DNA of 64,000 nucleotides from positions 62,001 through 126,000 of the forward strand of contig DATETJ010000004.1 of assembly GCA_035283685.1 (NCBI GenBank), read 5' to 3'. Under the pieces are notes generated by a model. That model did not search any database and was not told the origin of the DNA. It was given only the letters and a program-made list of their open reading frames with translations. Position 1 is the stretch's first letter. Every line of letters begins with the position of its first letter. Positions 1 through 8,922 of the stretch are shown here, piece after piece. This DNA comes from Candidatus Bathyarchaeia archaeon. Its GTDB lineage: Archaea; Thermoproteota; Bathyarchaeia; Bathyarchaeales; Bathyarchaeaceae. A program made the translations under genes and the position numbers.

Positions 1-1
1 C

Positions 2-700
2 AGTGACATAGTTCCGTCGGCGCTTCCTATATCTGGTATGTCAATGCTGTTCTCGACGTTTGACTTGGGAGTTTTCTCACTTTTTGTTCTAGCATGGACG
101 GTGGGTATGCTTGCTATGATGTTTCCGACCATGATACCTGTTGGTTCTTTCTACTTCAAGACAATGGAGAAGACTGGTTTGTCATCGAAAGCAGCTAAGA
201 CTGTTGGCATCATGATTTTTCTGGGCGGCTACCTTATTCTCTACGTTGTCCTCGGTTTCGCAGCGTATTTTGCTGTATTTGTAGCCTTCCAGCTAGGCGC
301 GATTTTTCCGTCGTCATCGACATATTCAACCCAGGTTGCTGGGATTGTCCTGGTGGGTGCGGGTGTGTGGCAGTTTACTCCGTATAAAGACACGTGTGTT
401 AAACACTGCGTTTCTCCTTTGGGTTTCTTTCTAACACATGCTAAGAACGGTCTTGGTGGAGCTTTGAGAATGGGTGTTGAACATGGATTTTATTGTGTCG
501 GGTGCTGCTATCTTTACATGATAGTGATGCTTTCGGTTGCGGCCATGAGTCTTCCCTCAATGGCGCTATTGGCCATCGTAATAACTTTGGAAAAGGTTAT
601 CGTCAAGGGGGCAAAATGGTTCACATGGCTCGTTGGAACTGGTTTCATAACCTTGGGCATAGCAGTCTGGTTTGTACCAGAACTCCTGCTAATTGTCTAG
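2..700 (+). CDS. DUF2182 family membrane protein (5' end outside window)
   Basis: Predicted multi-pass membrane protein of the DUF2182 family, whose function is not established. The frame is open from base 2 and the first ATG is at 38, so the true N-terminus may lie upstream. Seen: an AMMFPT-like motif near the N-terminal end of the visible part, a YKDTCVKHC Cys/His cluster followed by SPLGFF, and a second cluster HGFYCVGCC before a helix ending in LEK. These paired Cys/His motifs at membrane borders define the family and suggest metal binding (inference). Roughly five hydrophobic segments are visible. The next gene is on the opposite strand, so no operon partner can be seen here. Confidence 0.8.
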   Translation, partial: SDIVPSALPISGMSMLFSTFDLGVFSLFVLAWTVGMLAMMFPTMIPVGSFYFKTMEKTGLSSKAAKTVGIMIFLGGYLILYVVLGFAAYFAVFVAFQLGAIFPSSSTYSTQVAGIVLVGAGVWQFTPYKDTCVKHCVSPLGFFLTHAKNGLGGALRMGVEHGFYCVGCCYLYMIVMLSVAAMSLPSMALLAIVITLEKVIVKGAKWFTWLVGTGFITLGIAVWFVPELLLIV

Positions 701-843
701 CCTAAGAAAAACTAAGGTTCTCAGGGTAAGTCGGGGTCTTGAGGTATTACGCAAGCCCAACCAAAAAAGGGAAGTTTGCCGGGGGATCAACAATAGTTGT
801 TCTAAAAACCTTTCGTGTTCGTTGGCAATCGTATGCCGACTCA

Positions 844-1188
844 TCAACTACGTTTGAAAATCTCTCGCATTTTCAGGAGCAAACCTAGGTCGCCTTCGAC
901 ACGGAACTTGCCCCGCATGTAGGCTAGAGCAGGGTCCATCTCGCCTGAAGTGATGGCAATCCACACCTCAGATGGCGTATGAATCGTGGCTGTGGGTGAG
1001 TTGGCAACACCTTCATGAAAAGTGCACTTGCCATTCTCAATGCTTAGATAGTAGTCTCCGGGCTCCTTGCCCGACGCGCGAAACTGAACCGTGGCAGAAA
1101 GATCGCCAGCTGCCTTGGAATCGAACACATCAGCCATGCTTGCGATTAATTCGCGGAAAGTCGTGCGGTTCATGCTCCACGGATCCAT
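844..1188 (-). CDS. SCP2 sterol-binding domain protein
   Basis: Small cytosolic single-domain protein of 114 residues resembling the SCP2/sterol-carrier fold. Seen: the order of an N-terminal helix, a beta stretch (TVQFRASGKEPGDYYLSIE), a sensible 'PTATIHTPSEVWIAI' segment, the typical 'G..DP..AYMRGKFRVEGDL' block and a C-terminal helix. The 'GKFRVEGDLGLLLKM' end is characteristic. Known: such stand-alone SCP2 proteins bind hydrophobic ligands; the archaeal ligand is unknown. It lies 37 bp downstream of the nucleotide-sugar dehydrogenase on the same strand and may share its transcript. A second Met at residue 6 is an alternative start. Confidence 0.75.
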   Translation of the reverse strand: MDPWSMNRTTFRELIASMADVFDSKAAGDLSATVQFRASGKEPGDYYLSIENGKCTFHEGVANSPTATIHTPSEVWIAITSGEMDPALAYMRGKFRVEGDLGLLLKMREIFKRS

Positions 1189-1224
1189 CCCACAGTCTTG
1201 AACGTTGAGGCTCTACCTTACGAT

Positions 1225-2589
1225 TTATGATTTGCGTGTTCCCTTTCCCACGCCTCTGTACGTTAGACCTGCTCTGACCGCGGCGTCTTCGTCAAAAGCA
1301 TTTCTGCCATCAACTAAGACTGGTGTGGCCAGCTTTGTCTTCAGTTCGCTCAGGTCGAGTTTCAGATACTCCTTGTGTTTGGTGGAAATGACAACTGCGT
1401 CTGCTTTCGAGAGCGCTTCATCCAAGTCCTTGGTAAATGGCAAATCGAAGTCACGCACAATTGGATCGTGAAGTATTGGCTGTGCTCCTCGCTTTCTTAG
1501 TTCAGAGTATATTTCAGCTGAGGGTGTGTTGCGGGTATCGTCGCAGTTTTCAAGGAAAGCCACGCCGAGAATAGCCACTTTGGCTCCTTTCAACTTCCTG
1601 TCATGTTCAGCCAAAGCGTCTTCTATCAAGTCAACAACATGCCTTGGCATGGAATCGTTGACTTCTCTTGTGCTAACTATGATTTTTGGGAAAAGCTTGA
1701 ACTTTCCAAAAGCGTCTAAGCCATATTTGAGCAGCCAGCCGTCTTTCGGGAGACAGTGCCCCCCAACTCCTGCGCCTGGGTAGTGCATGTTTCTGATCGG
1801 GTTTGATGCTGGATTTGACGAATCGTTGGGCAGCGTATTAACTAGTTCGCGCACCTTGAACACATCGACTCCAAGGCTCTCACAGATCAAAGCCACTTCG
1901 TTTGCGAATGCGATGTTGACGTCTCTGTATGTGTTCTCCACAACTTTTGTCACTTCTGCGGTGAGAGCATCAGTGGGAAAAAGTTTGGCTTTGACAATGT
2001 GTGAGTACAGTTCCATGGCGCGTTTTGTGCTTTCTTCATCCACGCCTCCAACTATTCGGGAGAGCTCTACCATGTTCTTGATCAATCGTCCAACCATGAC
2101 TCGTTCGTAGCAGAATGCGAGATAGAAGTCTTTGCCCGCTTTCAGGCCTGATGACTTCTCCAAAATGGGTTTGACAATATTGTCGGTTGTGCCAGGCGCC
2201 ACCGTGGATTCGACAACAACAAGTGTACCGGTGCTCATGAATTTGCCAACGGTTTCGCTGACTTCTTTGAGCGAGTCATAATTAGGTGTCTTGTCAACAT
2301 CTGTGGGCGTCTGCACATCAATCAAAACTGCTTCAGCGTCTCGGCATGTCGAAATATCATCGACAACCTTGAATGCGCCCTTCTTCACCACGCGCGAAAT
2401 CAGTTCAGATAATCCCGGCTCGTCTCCGCCAATAGGATTCTTGCCTTCATTGAGCCAGTCTATTTTCCATCCAGAGCGTTTGGATCTGCGTTGCACGCCT
2501 ACAACGGTAAATCCAGGTGTATCAGCAAAAAGTGCGGCGATGGGTATGCCCGCGTATCCCATGCCTACAACGACTATCTTTCCTAGCAT
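1225..2589 (-). CDS. UDP-glucose/UDP-ManNAc dehydrogenase family protein
   Basis: NAD-dependent nucleotide-sugar 6-dehydrogenase that oxidises a UDP-hexose to the uronic acid, a step in surface polysaccharide or N-glycan precursor synthesis. The protein begins with a Rossmann motif (VVVGMGYAGIP), continues through the central dimer domain (VVESTVAPGTTD; KVVENTYRDVNIAFANE), carries the catalytic-Cys motif GGHCLPKD, and ends in the C-terminal UDP-binding domain (ILGVAFLENCDDTRNTPS). The open frame extends 16 codons further upstream to 2637, but those residues precede the Rossmann strand and the ATG at 2589 fits the family. The exact substrate (UDP-Glc, UDP-GlcNAc or UDP-ManNAc) cannot be decided from sequence alone. 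Confidence 0.88.
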   Translation of the reverse strand: MLGKIVVVGMGYAGIPIAALFADTPGFTVVGVQRRSKRSGWKIDWLNEGKNPIGGDEPGLSELISRVVKKGAFKVVDDISTCRDAEAVLIDVQTPTDVDKTPNYDSLKEVSETVGKFMSTGTLVVVESTVAPGTTDNIVKPILEKSSGLKAGKDFYLAFCYERVMVGRLIKNMVELSRIVGGVDEESTKRAMELYSHIVKAKLFPTDALTAEVTKVVENTYRDVNIAFANEVALICESLGVDVFKVRELVNTLPNDSSNPASNPIRNMHYPGAGVGGHCLPKDGWLLKYGLDAFGKFKLFPKIIVSTREVNDSMPRHVVDLIEDALAEHDRKLKGAKVAILGVAFLENCDDTRNTPSAEIYSELRKRGAQPILHDPIVRDFDLPFTKDLDEALSKADAVVISTKHKEYLKLDLSELKTKLATPVLVDGRNAFDEDAAVRAGLTYRGVGKGTRKS

Positions 2590-2774
2590 GTGAGCATGCA
2601 AATAATGGTCGAATATATCATGTTTTCGCTCTCTCAAGTTCTGATGTTGAAGTTGAGATTAGCAAAGGTTAAAAGAGAGCGGTTCACTGATAACATGCTT
2701 CGTAACTAGTACACGTTTACGGCGTTACTGGGATTATTCCCATATAACAAAATATCACTAGGAGGTGCATGCTA

Positions 2775-3917
2775 ATGGGATCATCACAGACAGTTACCGT
2801 AAAGTATGTTATCCGCGCCAGATTCGAAATTGAAGGCGTGGTTGAAAAACCCGACGTAATAGGAGCAGTTTTCGGACAAACAGAAGGCTTGTTCGGCACG
2901 GAACTTGACCTGCGCGAACTGCAAAAATCAGGACGAATCGGAAGAATAGAAATCGAGCTGCAATCGAAACAAGACAGAACCACTGGCACAATCGTGATAC
3001 CGACCAGCCTCGACAGAGTATCTACCGCTATAATCGCAGCTAGCATAGAGAGCATAAACCGTGTTGGACCATGCGAGGCAAAAGTCACCATAGACAGACT
3101 TGAAGACATACGAGACTCAAGACGCAAAGTCATAATTGAACGAGCAAAGAGCATCTTGCAGAAATGGCAAATCGAGTCCATGCCCAGCACAGAGGAAGTC
3201 TTCCGCGAAGTCTCAGAAACCCTCAGAGTGCCCAAAGTCGAAAAATACGGACCAGACGAATTGTCAGCTGGACCAGACGTAGACCGCGCCAAAGACGTCA
3301 TAATCGTGGAAGGCAGAGCTGATGTCATAAATCTGCTCAGATGCGGAATCGAAAACGTTGTGGCACTTGAAGGCGCAAAGGTTCCAGACACTATCATCAA
3401 ACTCAGCAAAGAGAAAACAACAACAGCACTCTTAGACGGTGACAGAGGCGGCGATCTCATCCTCAAGGAACTTCTGCAAGTAACCGACGTCAAGTACATC
3501 TCGCGGGCACCGCCTGGAAAGGAAATCGAAGAATGCACATCGACTGAGATATTCAACGCTTTGAAAAACAAAGTGCCAATCGAAGAGTTCAAGGCGAGAA
3601 AGCCGCGTGAACGCCCAAGAGTCCTTGTGCCAAAGCAGATCAAGGAAGCGCGAAAAGAACTTGAAGGCACATTGGAAGCCGTATTGTTCAGCGAGAAAAT
3701 GGAGCAAATCGAACGAATACCAGTAAGCGCACTGGCGGAGAAGCTTCAGCAAACTGCAGGCGTTGACACAGTGGTGTTTGACGGCATCATAACGCAGCGG
3801 CTGGTAGACATAGCAGGCGAAAAGGGCATCAAATTCGTAGTAGCAGCGCGTGTTTCAGATCAGGTTAAGCAACCGCTTAAAGTTCACCTACTGACCTTCG
3901 CAGAAATGGAAAGCTAA
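2775..3917 (+). CDS. dnaG: DnaG-type primase (archaeal, TOPRIM domain)
   Basis: Archaeal DnaG homologue with a central TOPRIM domain. Seen: the conserved N-terminal 'YVIRARFEIEGVVEKPDVIGAVFGQTEGLFG' region (split here only for reading), the TOPRIM glutamate in VEGRADV, and the acidic motif DGDRGGD. The zinc-binding domain of bacterial DnaG is absent, as expected for archaea. Known: archaeal DnaG has primase activity and also associates with the exosome. Start choice: GGAGGTG at 2761-2767 sits 7 nt before the ATG at 2775, whereas the ATG at 2769 is too close to the Shine-Dalgarno. A TATA-like ATATAAC element lies upstream near 2740. Confidence 0.95.
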   Translation: MGSSQTVTVKYVIRARFEIEGVVEKPDVIGAVFGQTEGLFGTELDLRELQKSGRIGRIEIELQSKQDRTTGTIVIPTSLDRVSTAIIAASIESINRVGPCEAKVTIDRLEDIRDSRRKVIIERAKSILQKWQIESMPSTEEVFREVSETLRVPKVEKYGPDELSAGPDVDRAKDVIIVEGRADVINLLRCGIENVVALEGAKVPDTIIKLSKEKTTTALLDGDRGGDLILKELLQVTDVKYISRAPPGKEIEECTSTEIFNALKNKVPIEEFKARKPRERPRVLVPKQIKEARKELEGTLEAVLFSEKMEQIERIPVSALAEKLQQTAGVDTVVFDGIITQRLVDIAGEKGIKFVVAARVSDQVKQPLKVHLLTFAEMES

Positions 3918-3930
3918 ACAAAAGAATTCA

Positions 3931-4348
3931 TTAGGTGAACTTTGCGAGCGTTCTAGGCTTAGAGCCAGAGGCTACAAGCAGTTCTTCCTCAGATATGCCG
4001 AACATTGTTAGAACGGAGACGCTGCTGGAACAATCTGATTATTAATGTGATGACAGCTTCAACGAGCCTTCCAAAATACTTCCTTTTAACTGGCTCTAAT
4101 TTCAGAACTGATGGAAATTCGTTCTTTCGAGTTGTTATGTTCTGAATCACTTTCTGCGGATCATGTTCATTCTTAACGACTAGGTAGAAGTAGGCTTGAA
4201 AGCTGCGTTCGATGATGAGGATGCGTTGGTCTTTGTCGTCGATGCCCCAAATCCAGATCTCAGGCTTGTGCTCCCTTACTTCAGAGTTGACGTCTAAGAG
4301 CCAGAACGCTTTCTTCATAAAAGCAGACCTTCCAGCAGTCCCGCTCAA
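3931..4348 (-). pseudogene. Family-B DNA polymerase remnant: N-terminus fused to C-terminus by internal deletion
   Basis: The first ~95 residues match the N-terminus of archaeal family-B polymerase (AFWLLDVNSEV, KPEIWIWGIDD, RILIIERSFQAYFYLVV, KRKYFGRLVEAV). They then stop matching. Immediately afterwards the DNA encodes, in a second frame, NNQIVPAA, and in a third frame VSVLTMFGISEEELL ... RTLAKFT, followed by a TAA at 3931-3933. Those two pieces look like the polymerase C-terminus (the '(I/V)PAA..VL..FG..E..LL' tail). The exonuclease and palm/fingers domains, about 600-700 residues, are missing. I infer a pseudogene produced by a large in-gene deletion plus a frameshift. It lies tail to tail with dnaG. 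No intact polB is in the window. Confidence 0.7.
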
Positions 4349-4467
4349 CGTATTTTCTTTATCACATTTGAAGGTAAGAGTTTATCCTAGCAAGTAAGAG
4401 TAAAGAATTTTAGTGAATCCTGAGAACAAGAGTGTTGCCGCCGACTGATCTTGGCGAGGGCGGGCTC

Positions 4468-5550
4468 TTGAAAATCCTACAAATGCACCTTAAGAAAGGC
4501 TTCGTTAAGATAGTGCCGCAAAGCCTCGATGATCTATGGCATCTATACAACATCGTGTACCCAGGCGACCAAGTCTACGCCCGCACTACCAGGGAAGTTA
4601 AAGTCCAAGGAGAGTTCATTCGCCCACAAGAGGGTAGACGAGTCACAGTTTCTTTGGGCATCAATGTTGAAAGTGTTCTTTGGGACAGAAGCCTTAACCG
4701 TCTGCGAATTCGCGGAGTCATAATTGACATTCCAGAAGACATTGGTGGCAGGGGCTCTTATCACACCGTGAATGTTGTCGTCGATCAGCCTCTGACCATA
4801 ACAAAGGCAAAGTGGTTGAAGCATCAGGTTGACCGCTTGGAAAAGGCTAGCCACGTTGAAACTCCTCTTGTCTTACTAGCCTCAATAGACGATGAAGAAT
4901 ACGCGGTTGCTCTTCTTCGCCAATATGGATTAGACGTTAAAGCAGAGAAACATATTCGATTGCCAGGCAAATTGGAGCCTGAAAAACGGGAGGAAGCCTT
5001 CAAAGCCTATTTTAAGGATGCCTTAAGTCTGACTCGTAAGGCTTGGGAAAGCATCAAGTGTCCCATAGTTGTTTTGGGACTTGGCTTTGTGAAGAACAGC
5101 TTCGTTACCTATGTTAAGGACAAGGACAAGGACATAGCATCTGCCATTGTGGACGTCAAGAGCGTGAACAGCCCTGGTTTAACAGGCATCAACGAGGCGA
5201 TTCGGTCAGGCGTGTTGACGAAGACCCTGAAGGGCGCCAGGATGGCTGAAGAAACAAAGCATGTTGAAGAAGTGCTGGCACGACTTGGGAAGGGAAAATC
5301 GGACGTAACCTACGGACTGGACGAAGTAACCAAGGCAACTCAATACGGCGCAGTTGAGAGACTGTTGATAGCTGACGTTCTGCTTCGTGACTCGCCAGAT
5401 GAAAAACGACTAGAACTGGAAAAAATAATGCGCGAAGTAGAGGAGAAAGCAGGACAAATTACAGTTGTTAGTACGGAACACGAAGCGGGTCACAAACTAA
5501 AAGGACTCGGCGGGGTCGCTGCGCTTCTCAGATATCCAATAAGTGGTTAG
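4468..5550 (+). CDS. pelA: mRNA surveillance protein pelota (Dom34)
   Basis: Pelota/Dom34, the aRF1-like factor that enters the A site of stalled ribosomes and, with aEF1A and ABCE1, rescues them. The N-terminal domain is Sm-like (HLKKGFVKIVPQSLDDLWHLYNI, lacking the NIKS motif), and the central domain lacks GGQ, as is usual for pelota. The C-terminal eRF1_3 domain has YGLDEV and the STEHEAGHKLKGLGGVAALLRY end. The open frame begins with GTG at 4432, but TTG at 4468 gives the conserved N-terminus (KILQ.HLKKG) and has GCGAGGG about 8 nt upstream, so I prefer 4468. Length of about 360 residues is normal. Confidence 0.93.
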   Translation: MKILQMHLKKGFVKIVPQSLDDLWHLYNIVYPGDQVYARTTREVKVQGEFIRPQEGRRVTVSLGINVESVLWDRSLNRLRIRGVIIDIPEDIGGRGSYHTVNVVVDQPLTITKAKWLKHQVDRLEKASHVETPLVLLASIDDEEYAVALLRQYGLDVKAEKHIRLPGKLEPEKREEAFKAYFKDALSLTRKAWESIKCPIVVLGLGFVKNSFVTYVKDKDKDIASAIVDVKSVNSPGLTGINEAIRSGVLTKTLKGARMAEETKHVEEVLARLGKGKSDVTYGLDEVTKATQYGAVERLLIADVLLRDSPDEKRLELEKIMREVEEKAGQITVVSTEHEAGHKLKGLGGVAALLRYPISG

Positions 5551-5571
5551 ACCTTAAGCCGCAAAACTGAT

Positions 5572-6285
5572 TTAGTAGCCAAATAGCCTGAGTCGCCTCC
5601 GAACAGCTGGATTCTCATCTGCTAACTGCTTCAGCACCATTTCGTAGGTTTCCGTCGGAGCAAGCTCGCGCTTAATGAAGACTCCTGTTCTGCCCACCTT
5701 GTCTCGACGCAGTAATGCGTGTACTCGGTCAAGCACCGTGTCAACTGAAATATCGAGCAGCTTTGCCACCGTTTCCTCTTTGCCAACAATACTATCTTCA
5801 ATATGTCCTTTTGCTGTAGGTTCAATCAGCACAAGCCGCTTATCGACGCCTTTGACTCGGCTATTGTCTCTGAGCATTTGGAACGTGGCTTGACCGCTAA
5901 ACTGATACAAGTCGCGTTCTACGGAGCGCAGCTTCATCAATGGAAAAGATATAACGCTTTTCGGGTCGAGTTCAATGTAGCCTTTCGCAGCATAAGAGGG
6001 AGTTGCCTGCACAAGAAAACGTCGATTGACTGTTATTCCAACGCGTTCAAGTGCCGATTCGATCACGAATGAACTGGAAGGATCGGAGACGAAGACATCA
6101 ATATCACTGGTTTCGGAAACGTCGCCTCTCGCAATGCTTCCATGTGTAATGCATGCCAAGTTTGCTTTCTCAATGGGCATCATAATGTCCATAGTCTTTT
6201 GCCTCTGTTCGTGAAGCAGTCTCCATCTCTCCTTACCGTAGATCACTTCAACGCGATCAGCACGTTTAACTGGCTTCTTCGCCAT
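5572..6285 (-). CDS. Predicted nucleotidyltransferase (MNT/Pol-beta fold) with C-terminal helical domain
   Basis: Archaeal nucleotidyltransferase of the Pol-beta superfamily, resembling COG2413. Seen: the signature HGSIARGDVSETSDIDVFV, providing the GS and the DxD metal ligands. The C-terminal half includes a helix-turn-helix-like stretch (EETVAKLLDISVDTVLDRVHALLRR) and may bind nucleic acid. The N-terminus is basic (AKKPVKRADRVEV). Substrate unknown. It starts 3 bp after the cutA stop codon, so the two are probably cotranscribed. No partner HEPN antitoxin/toxin gene is adjacent, which argues against a minimal MNT-HEPN toxin system. Confidence 0.75.
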   Translation of the reverse strand: MAKKPVKRADRVEVIYGKERWRLLHEQRQKTMDIMMPIEKANLACITHGSIARGDVSETSDIDVFVSDPSSSFVIESALERVGITVNRRFLVQATPSYAAKGYIELDPKSVISFPLMKLRSVERDLYQFSGQATFQMLRDNSRVKGVDKRLVLIEPTAKGHIEDSIVGKEETVAKLLDISVDTVLDRVHALLRRDKVGRTGVFIKRELAPTETYEMVLKQLADENPAVRRRLRLFGY

Positions 6286-6288
6286 GGC

Positions 6289-6618
6289 TCAGCTTTCACC
6301 AGATTTGGCGAGAGTACCATCTAACCATTCTAAATAGGGCTTAAATCCTGCCTCAATCGGCACCGCCACGATTTCAGGCACGTCGTAGCTGTGCGCTTCC
6401 TTGACGGCTTTTGAAAGTTTAAGAAAAAGTTTCTGATCCGACTTCATTATCACCAAGAATTCCTTTGCCCTGGCAATCTTACCCTGCCACCAGAAATGAG
6501 ACTCTGTAGGACCCAGAATATTAGCGCACGCTATTAGATGCTGCTCAAGTAAGGTTTGCACGATTCGCTGTGCTTCGCGTTTTGAAGCGGTAGTCACAAA
6601 CACTATGATCGGCGCCAT
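6289..6618 (-). CDS. cutA: CutA1 divalent-ion tolerance family protein
   Basis: CutA1-type trimeric ferredoxin-like protein of 109 residues. Seen: the N-terminal IVFVTTASKREAQRI strand-helix, the ACANILGPTESHFWWQGKI block, and the central EFLVIMKSDQKLF and YDVPEIVAVPIEAG motifs that define the family. The length is typical. Known: linked to copper tolerance in E. coli, but the molecular role in archaea is unsettled. It is the first gene of a two-gene unit with the downstream nucleotidyltransferase. Very confident in family, not in function. Confidence 0.92.
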   Translation of the reverse strand: MAPIIVFVTTASKREAQRIVQTLLEQHLIACANILGPTESHFWWQGKIARAKEFLVIMKSDQKLFLKLSKAVKEAHSYDVPEIVAVPIEAGFKPYLEWLDGTLAKSGES

Positions 6619-6711
6619 TCAGCCTCGACCCTCACCTATTTTCAACACTATGTTTAAGTATTATATCCTTGTTAATTTCTAGAAACGTCAGTTCAAGGAA
6701 TCAGAAAGGCA

Positions 6712-7872
6712 ATGGCTCTCACGTTGACGCCTGAACTAACATTTCTAGTAGGCGTAGCTGTTTTCTGGACTATTTTGTACATTGTAGCTTACATTTTTCA
6801 TCTGGACAAACGTGGACTAGAGGTCAAACCGGCTTTCTTCATGTATAGGTCGAAAGCTCTGAACTCATCAATAGACGCACTGGCTAAGAGAGCGCCAAAA
6901 CTCTGGATCACTCTGTCTAACATGGGCTTAGCCTTCTCTATCGGTCTAATGGCCTACGCCTTCTACTTCCTCATCAACAATCTGCTCAGATTCAGCCAAG
7001 AGGGCGACATTGGCTACGTTGCAATACCCATCCCAGGTCTGACTTTGAGCCTCTATTGGCTACCTTTTTTCCTCTTCGCCATAGTGGTGATTATCCTGCC
7101 GCATGAACTTGCTCACGGCATAATGGCGCGTGTAGAAAATATCCCAGTGCTGTCCACAGGCGTCGCTGCAATGCTGGTGTTTTTTGGCGCTTTCGTGGAA
7201 CCTGATGAGAAGGAATTTGAAAAAGCCTCTTTGACCGCTCGGCTACGAATGCTTTCAGCTGGATCATCAACAAACTTGGTGACAGCTTTGCTAACCCTCA
7301 TGCTGCTGACCGGATTGTTTGCAGCGCCGTCGGGCTTGTTGATTCAAGAGACCATAGCAGATGGACCGGTAGACCGGGCTGGATTGGAAAGATGGGACGT
7401 TATTCAAGCTATCAACGGCACGCCGATCGCCACATACGCTGACTTTGCTGGCTACATGAGAGGTGTCAAAGCTGGAGCGAATTTGACTCTTACCGTTCTC
7501 AAGGACAACAGAGCCACAGATGTGTTTATCACAACCGCGGCAGACCCAGAGAACAAGAGCCGAGCAATTATTGGATTGAACACTGGATTCGGCGCAAGCT
7601 ATCAACCAAACAAACTCGGATTGGAACAATACACTGGCGTCAACTTGTACTGGACTCTATTCTGGACATGGGTGTTCGCGTTCAGTGTCGCAGTCTTCAA
7701 CATGCTACCATTGTATCCATTTGACGGCGAACGAGTCGCGTACTATCCACTTGAACGATTTGTTGGGAAAAGAAAAAAGGAACTGCGTATCGGATTAAGC
7801 GCGTTCACACTTGGGCTTTTCGCATTGAACATAATTCTCAGCATATGGCGCTATGGACTGCTAGCGTTCTAG
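6712..7872 (+). CDS. Site-2 protease family membrane metalloprotease (M50) with PDZ domain
   Basis: Intramembrane zinc metalloprotease of the M50/S2P family. Seen: N-terminal membrane helices, the zinc motif HELAH at residues 131-135 inside a hydrophobic segment, a PDZ-like domain roughly at residues 205-285 (AGLERWDVIQAINGTPI), and the second metal motif NMLPLYPFDGE with the Asp at residue 338. A last helix follows. Known: such enzymes cleave transmembrane substrates, commonly anti-sigma or regulatory proteins; the archaeal substrate is unknown. The tRNA thiolase gene follows after 22 bp and may be cotranscribed. Confidence 0.9.
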   Translation: MALTLTPELTFLVGVAVFWTILYIVAYIFHLDKRGLEVKPAFFMYRSKALNSSIDALAKRAPKLWITLSNMGLAFSIGLMAYAFYFLINNLLRFSQEGDIGYVAIPIPGLTLSLYWLPFFLFAIVVIILPHELAHGIMARVENIPVLSTGVAAMLVFFGAFVEPDEKEFEKASLTARLRMLSAGSSTNLVTALLTLMLLTGLFAAPSGLLIQETIADGPVDRAGLERWDVIQAINGTPIATYADFAGYMRGVKAGANLTLTVLKDNRATDVFITTAADPENKSRAIIGLNTGFGASYQPNKLGLEQYTGVNLYWTLFWTWVFAFSVAVFNMLPLYPFDGERVAYYPLERFVGKRKKELRIGLSAFTLGLFALNIILSIWRYGLLAF

Positions 7873-7894
7873 CGAAGGTCATGGCGATTCTGCG

Positions 7895-8842
7895 ATGGCG
7901 AGATGCACTTTTTGCAGGCGCAAAGACGCTGTCTACATGCGCGTTTACTCAGGTGAACAACTCTGCGCCAAATGCTTCACAGAATCAATTGAAGCCAAAG
8001 TCAAATCGACAATAGCCAAACATAAAATGCTAAACCCAGACGATAGAATCGCAGTGGCGGTCTCAGGTGGAAAGGACAGCGTCACTCTGTTGCACATTCT
8101 GGCTAGGTTCGAGAAATTGTTTCCGAAAGCCAGCCTCTGCGCAGTCACAGTGGACGAGGGAATTCGAGGCTATAGAGATGAAGCAATCAAGTTGGCAGTC
8201 GATAACTGCCAGAGGCTTGGCGTAGACCACACTCTGACTTCGTTCAAACAGCTGTTCGGCGTTCAACTCGACGAAATAGTTAACTTGCTCAGAGACCGTG
8301 GAAGAAGCAACACTGACACGCTTTCACCATGCACCTATTGTGGCGTCTTGAGAAGGCGAGCCTTAAATCTGGCAGCTCGACAAGCGAAGGCGGACAAACT
8401 TGCACTTGCGCACAACTTAGACGATGAGGTTCAAACTATATTATTGAATATTATGCACGGCGATGCTCCACGTTTGGCACGGGTTAAACCCGTGTTGGAG
8501 AAGTCGAATCCAATGTTTGTGCCACGCGTGAAACCACTTTGCACTGTGCCTGAGAAGGAAATCGCCTTTTACGCGTACCTGAAAAAGATTGACTTCCAAA
8601 GCGTGCCCTGCCCCTACGCGCTCACAGCAATGAGAAACGACATAAGATTGATGGTTAACCGCCTTGAGGAGAAGCATGCTGGCACCAAGTTCACTGTGCT
8701 AAAGTCTATTGAAAGGATTAGACCCGCCTTGGAGTCCTATGAGAAGGCCGTTATCTTGCATGCGTGCAGAGTGTGCGGAGAGCCTACTGTGGGTGAGATC
8801 TGTAAACCATGTGAAATGCTGAGGAAAATTGGTGTGCGCTAG
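7895..8842 (+). CDS. TtuA/Ncs6-family tRNA 2-thiolation enzyme
   Basis: PP-loop ATPase of the TtuA/Ncs6/CTU1 family that adenylates tRNA uridine for sulfur insertion. Seen: an N-terminal zinc-finger pair (CTFC ... LCAKC), the PP-loop VAVSGGKDS, the catalytic-Cys region SPCTYCGVLRRR, a second conserved Cys in PCPY, the LAHNLDDE motif, and a C-terminal zinc finger (CRVCGE ... ICKPC). All are conserved in the family. Whether the target is U34 (Ncs6/NcsA) or U54 (TtuA) is not resolvable here. Expected partners are a ubiquitin-like sulfur carrier and an E1-like enzyme; neither is adjacent. Confidence 0.88.
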   Translation: MARCTFCRRKDAVYMRVYSGEQLCAKCFTESIEAKVKSTIAKHKMLNPDDRIAVAVSGGKDSVTLLHILARFEKLFPKASLCAVTVDEGIRGYRDEAIKLAVDNCQRLGVDHTLTSFKQLFGVQLDEIVNLLRDRGRSNTDTLSPCTYCGVLRRRALNLAARQAKADKLALAHNLDDEVQTILLNIMHGDAPRLARVKPVLEKSNPMFVPRVKPLCTVPEKEIAFYAYLKKIDFQSVPCPYALTAMRNDIRLMVNRLEEKHAGTKFTVLKSIERIRPALESYEKAVILHACRVCGEPTVGEICKPCEMLRKIGVR

Positions 8843-8922
8843 CCGCTTCCATATAGGTCATTGTTCTAGAAGCATCTTCCTCAAGAGTAATATATGCTCC
8901 ATGCACATGGTATATTTTGGAG

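Noticed and set aside
2717-3670. A 317-codon open frame on the strand opposite dnaG
   Set aside because: It is antisense to a clear DnaG frame, with Ser/Leu-rich low-complexity content and no recognisable domain.
5572-6618. Toxin-antitoxin (MNT) interpretation of the nucleotidyltransferase and its partner
   Set aside because: The partner is CutA, not HEPN, and the protein is longer than minimal MNT.
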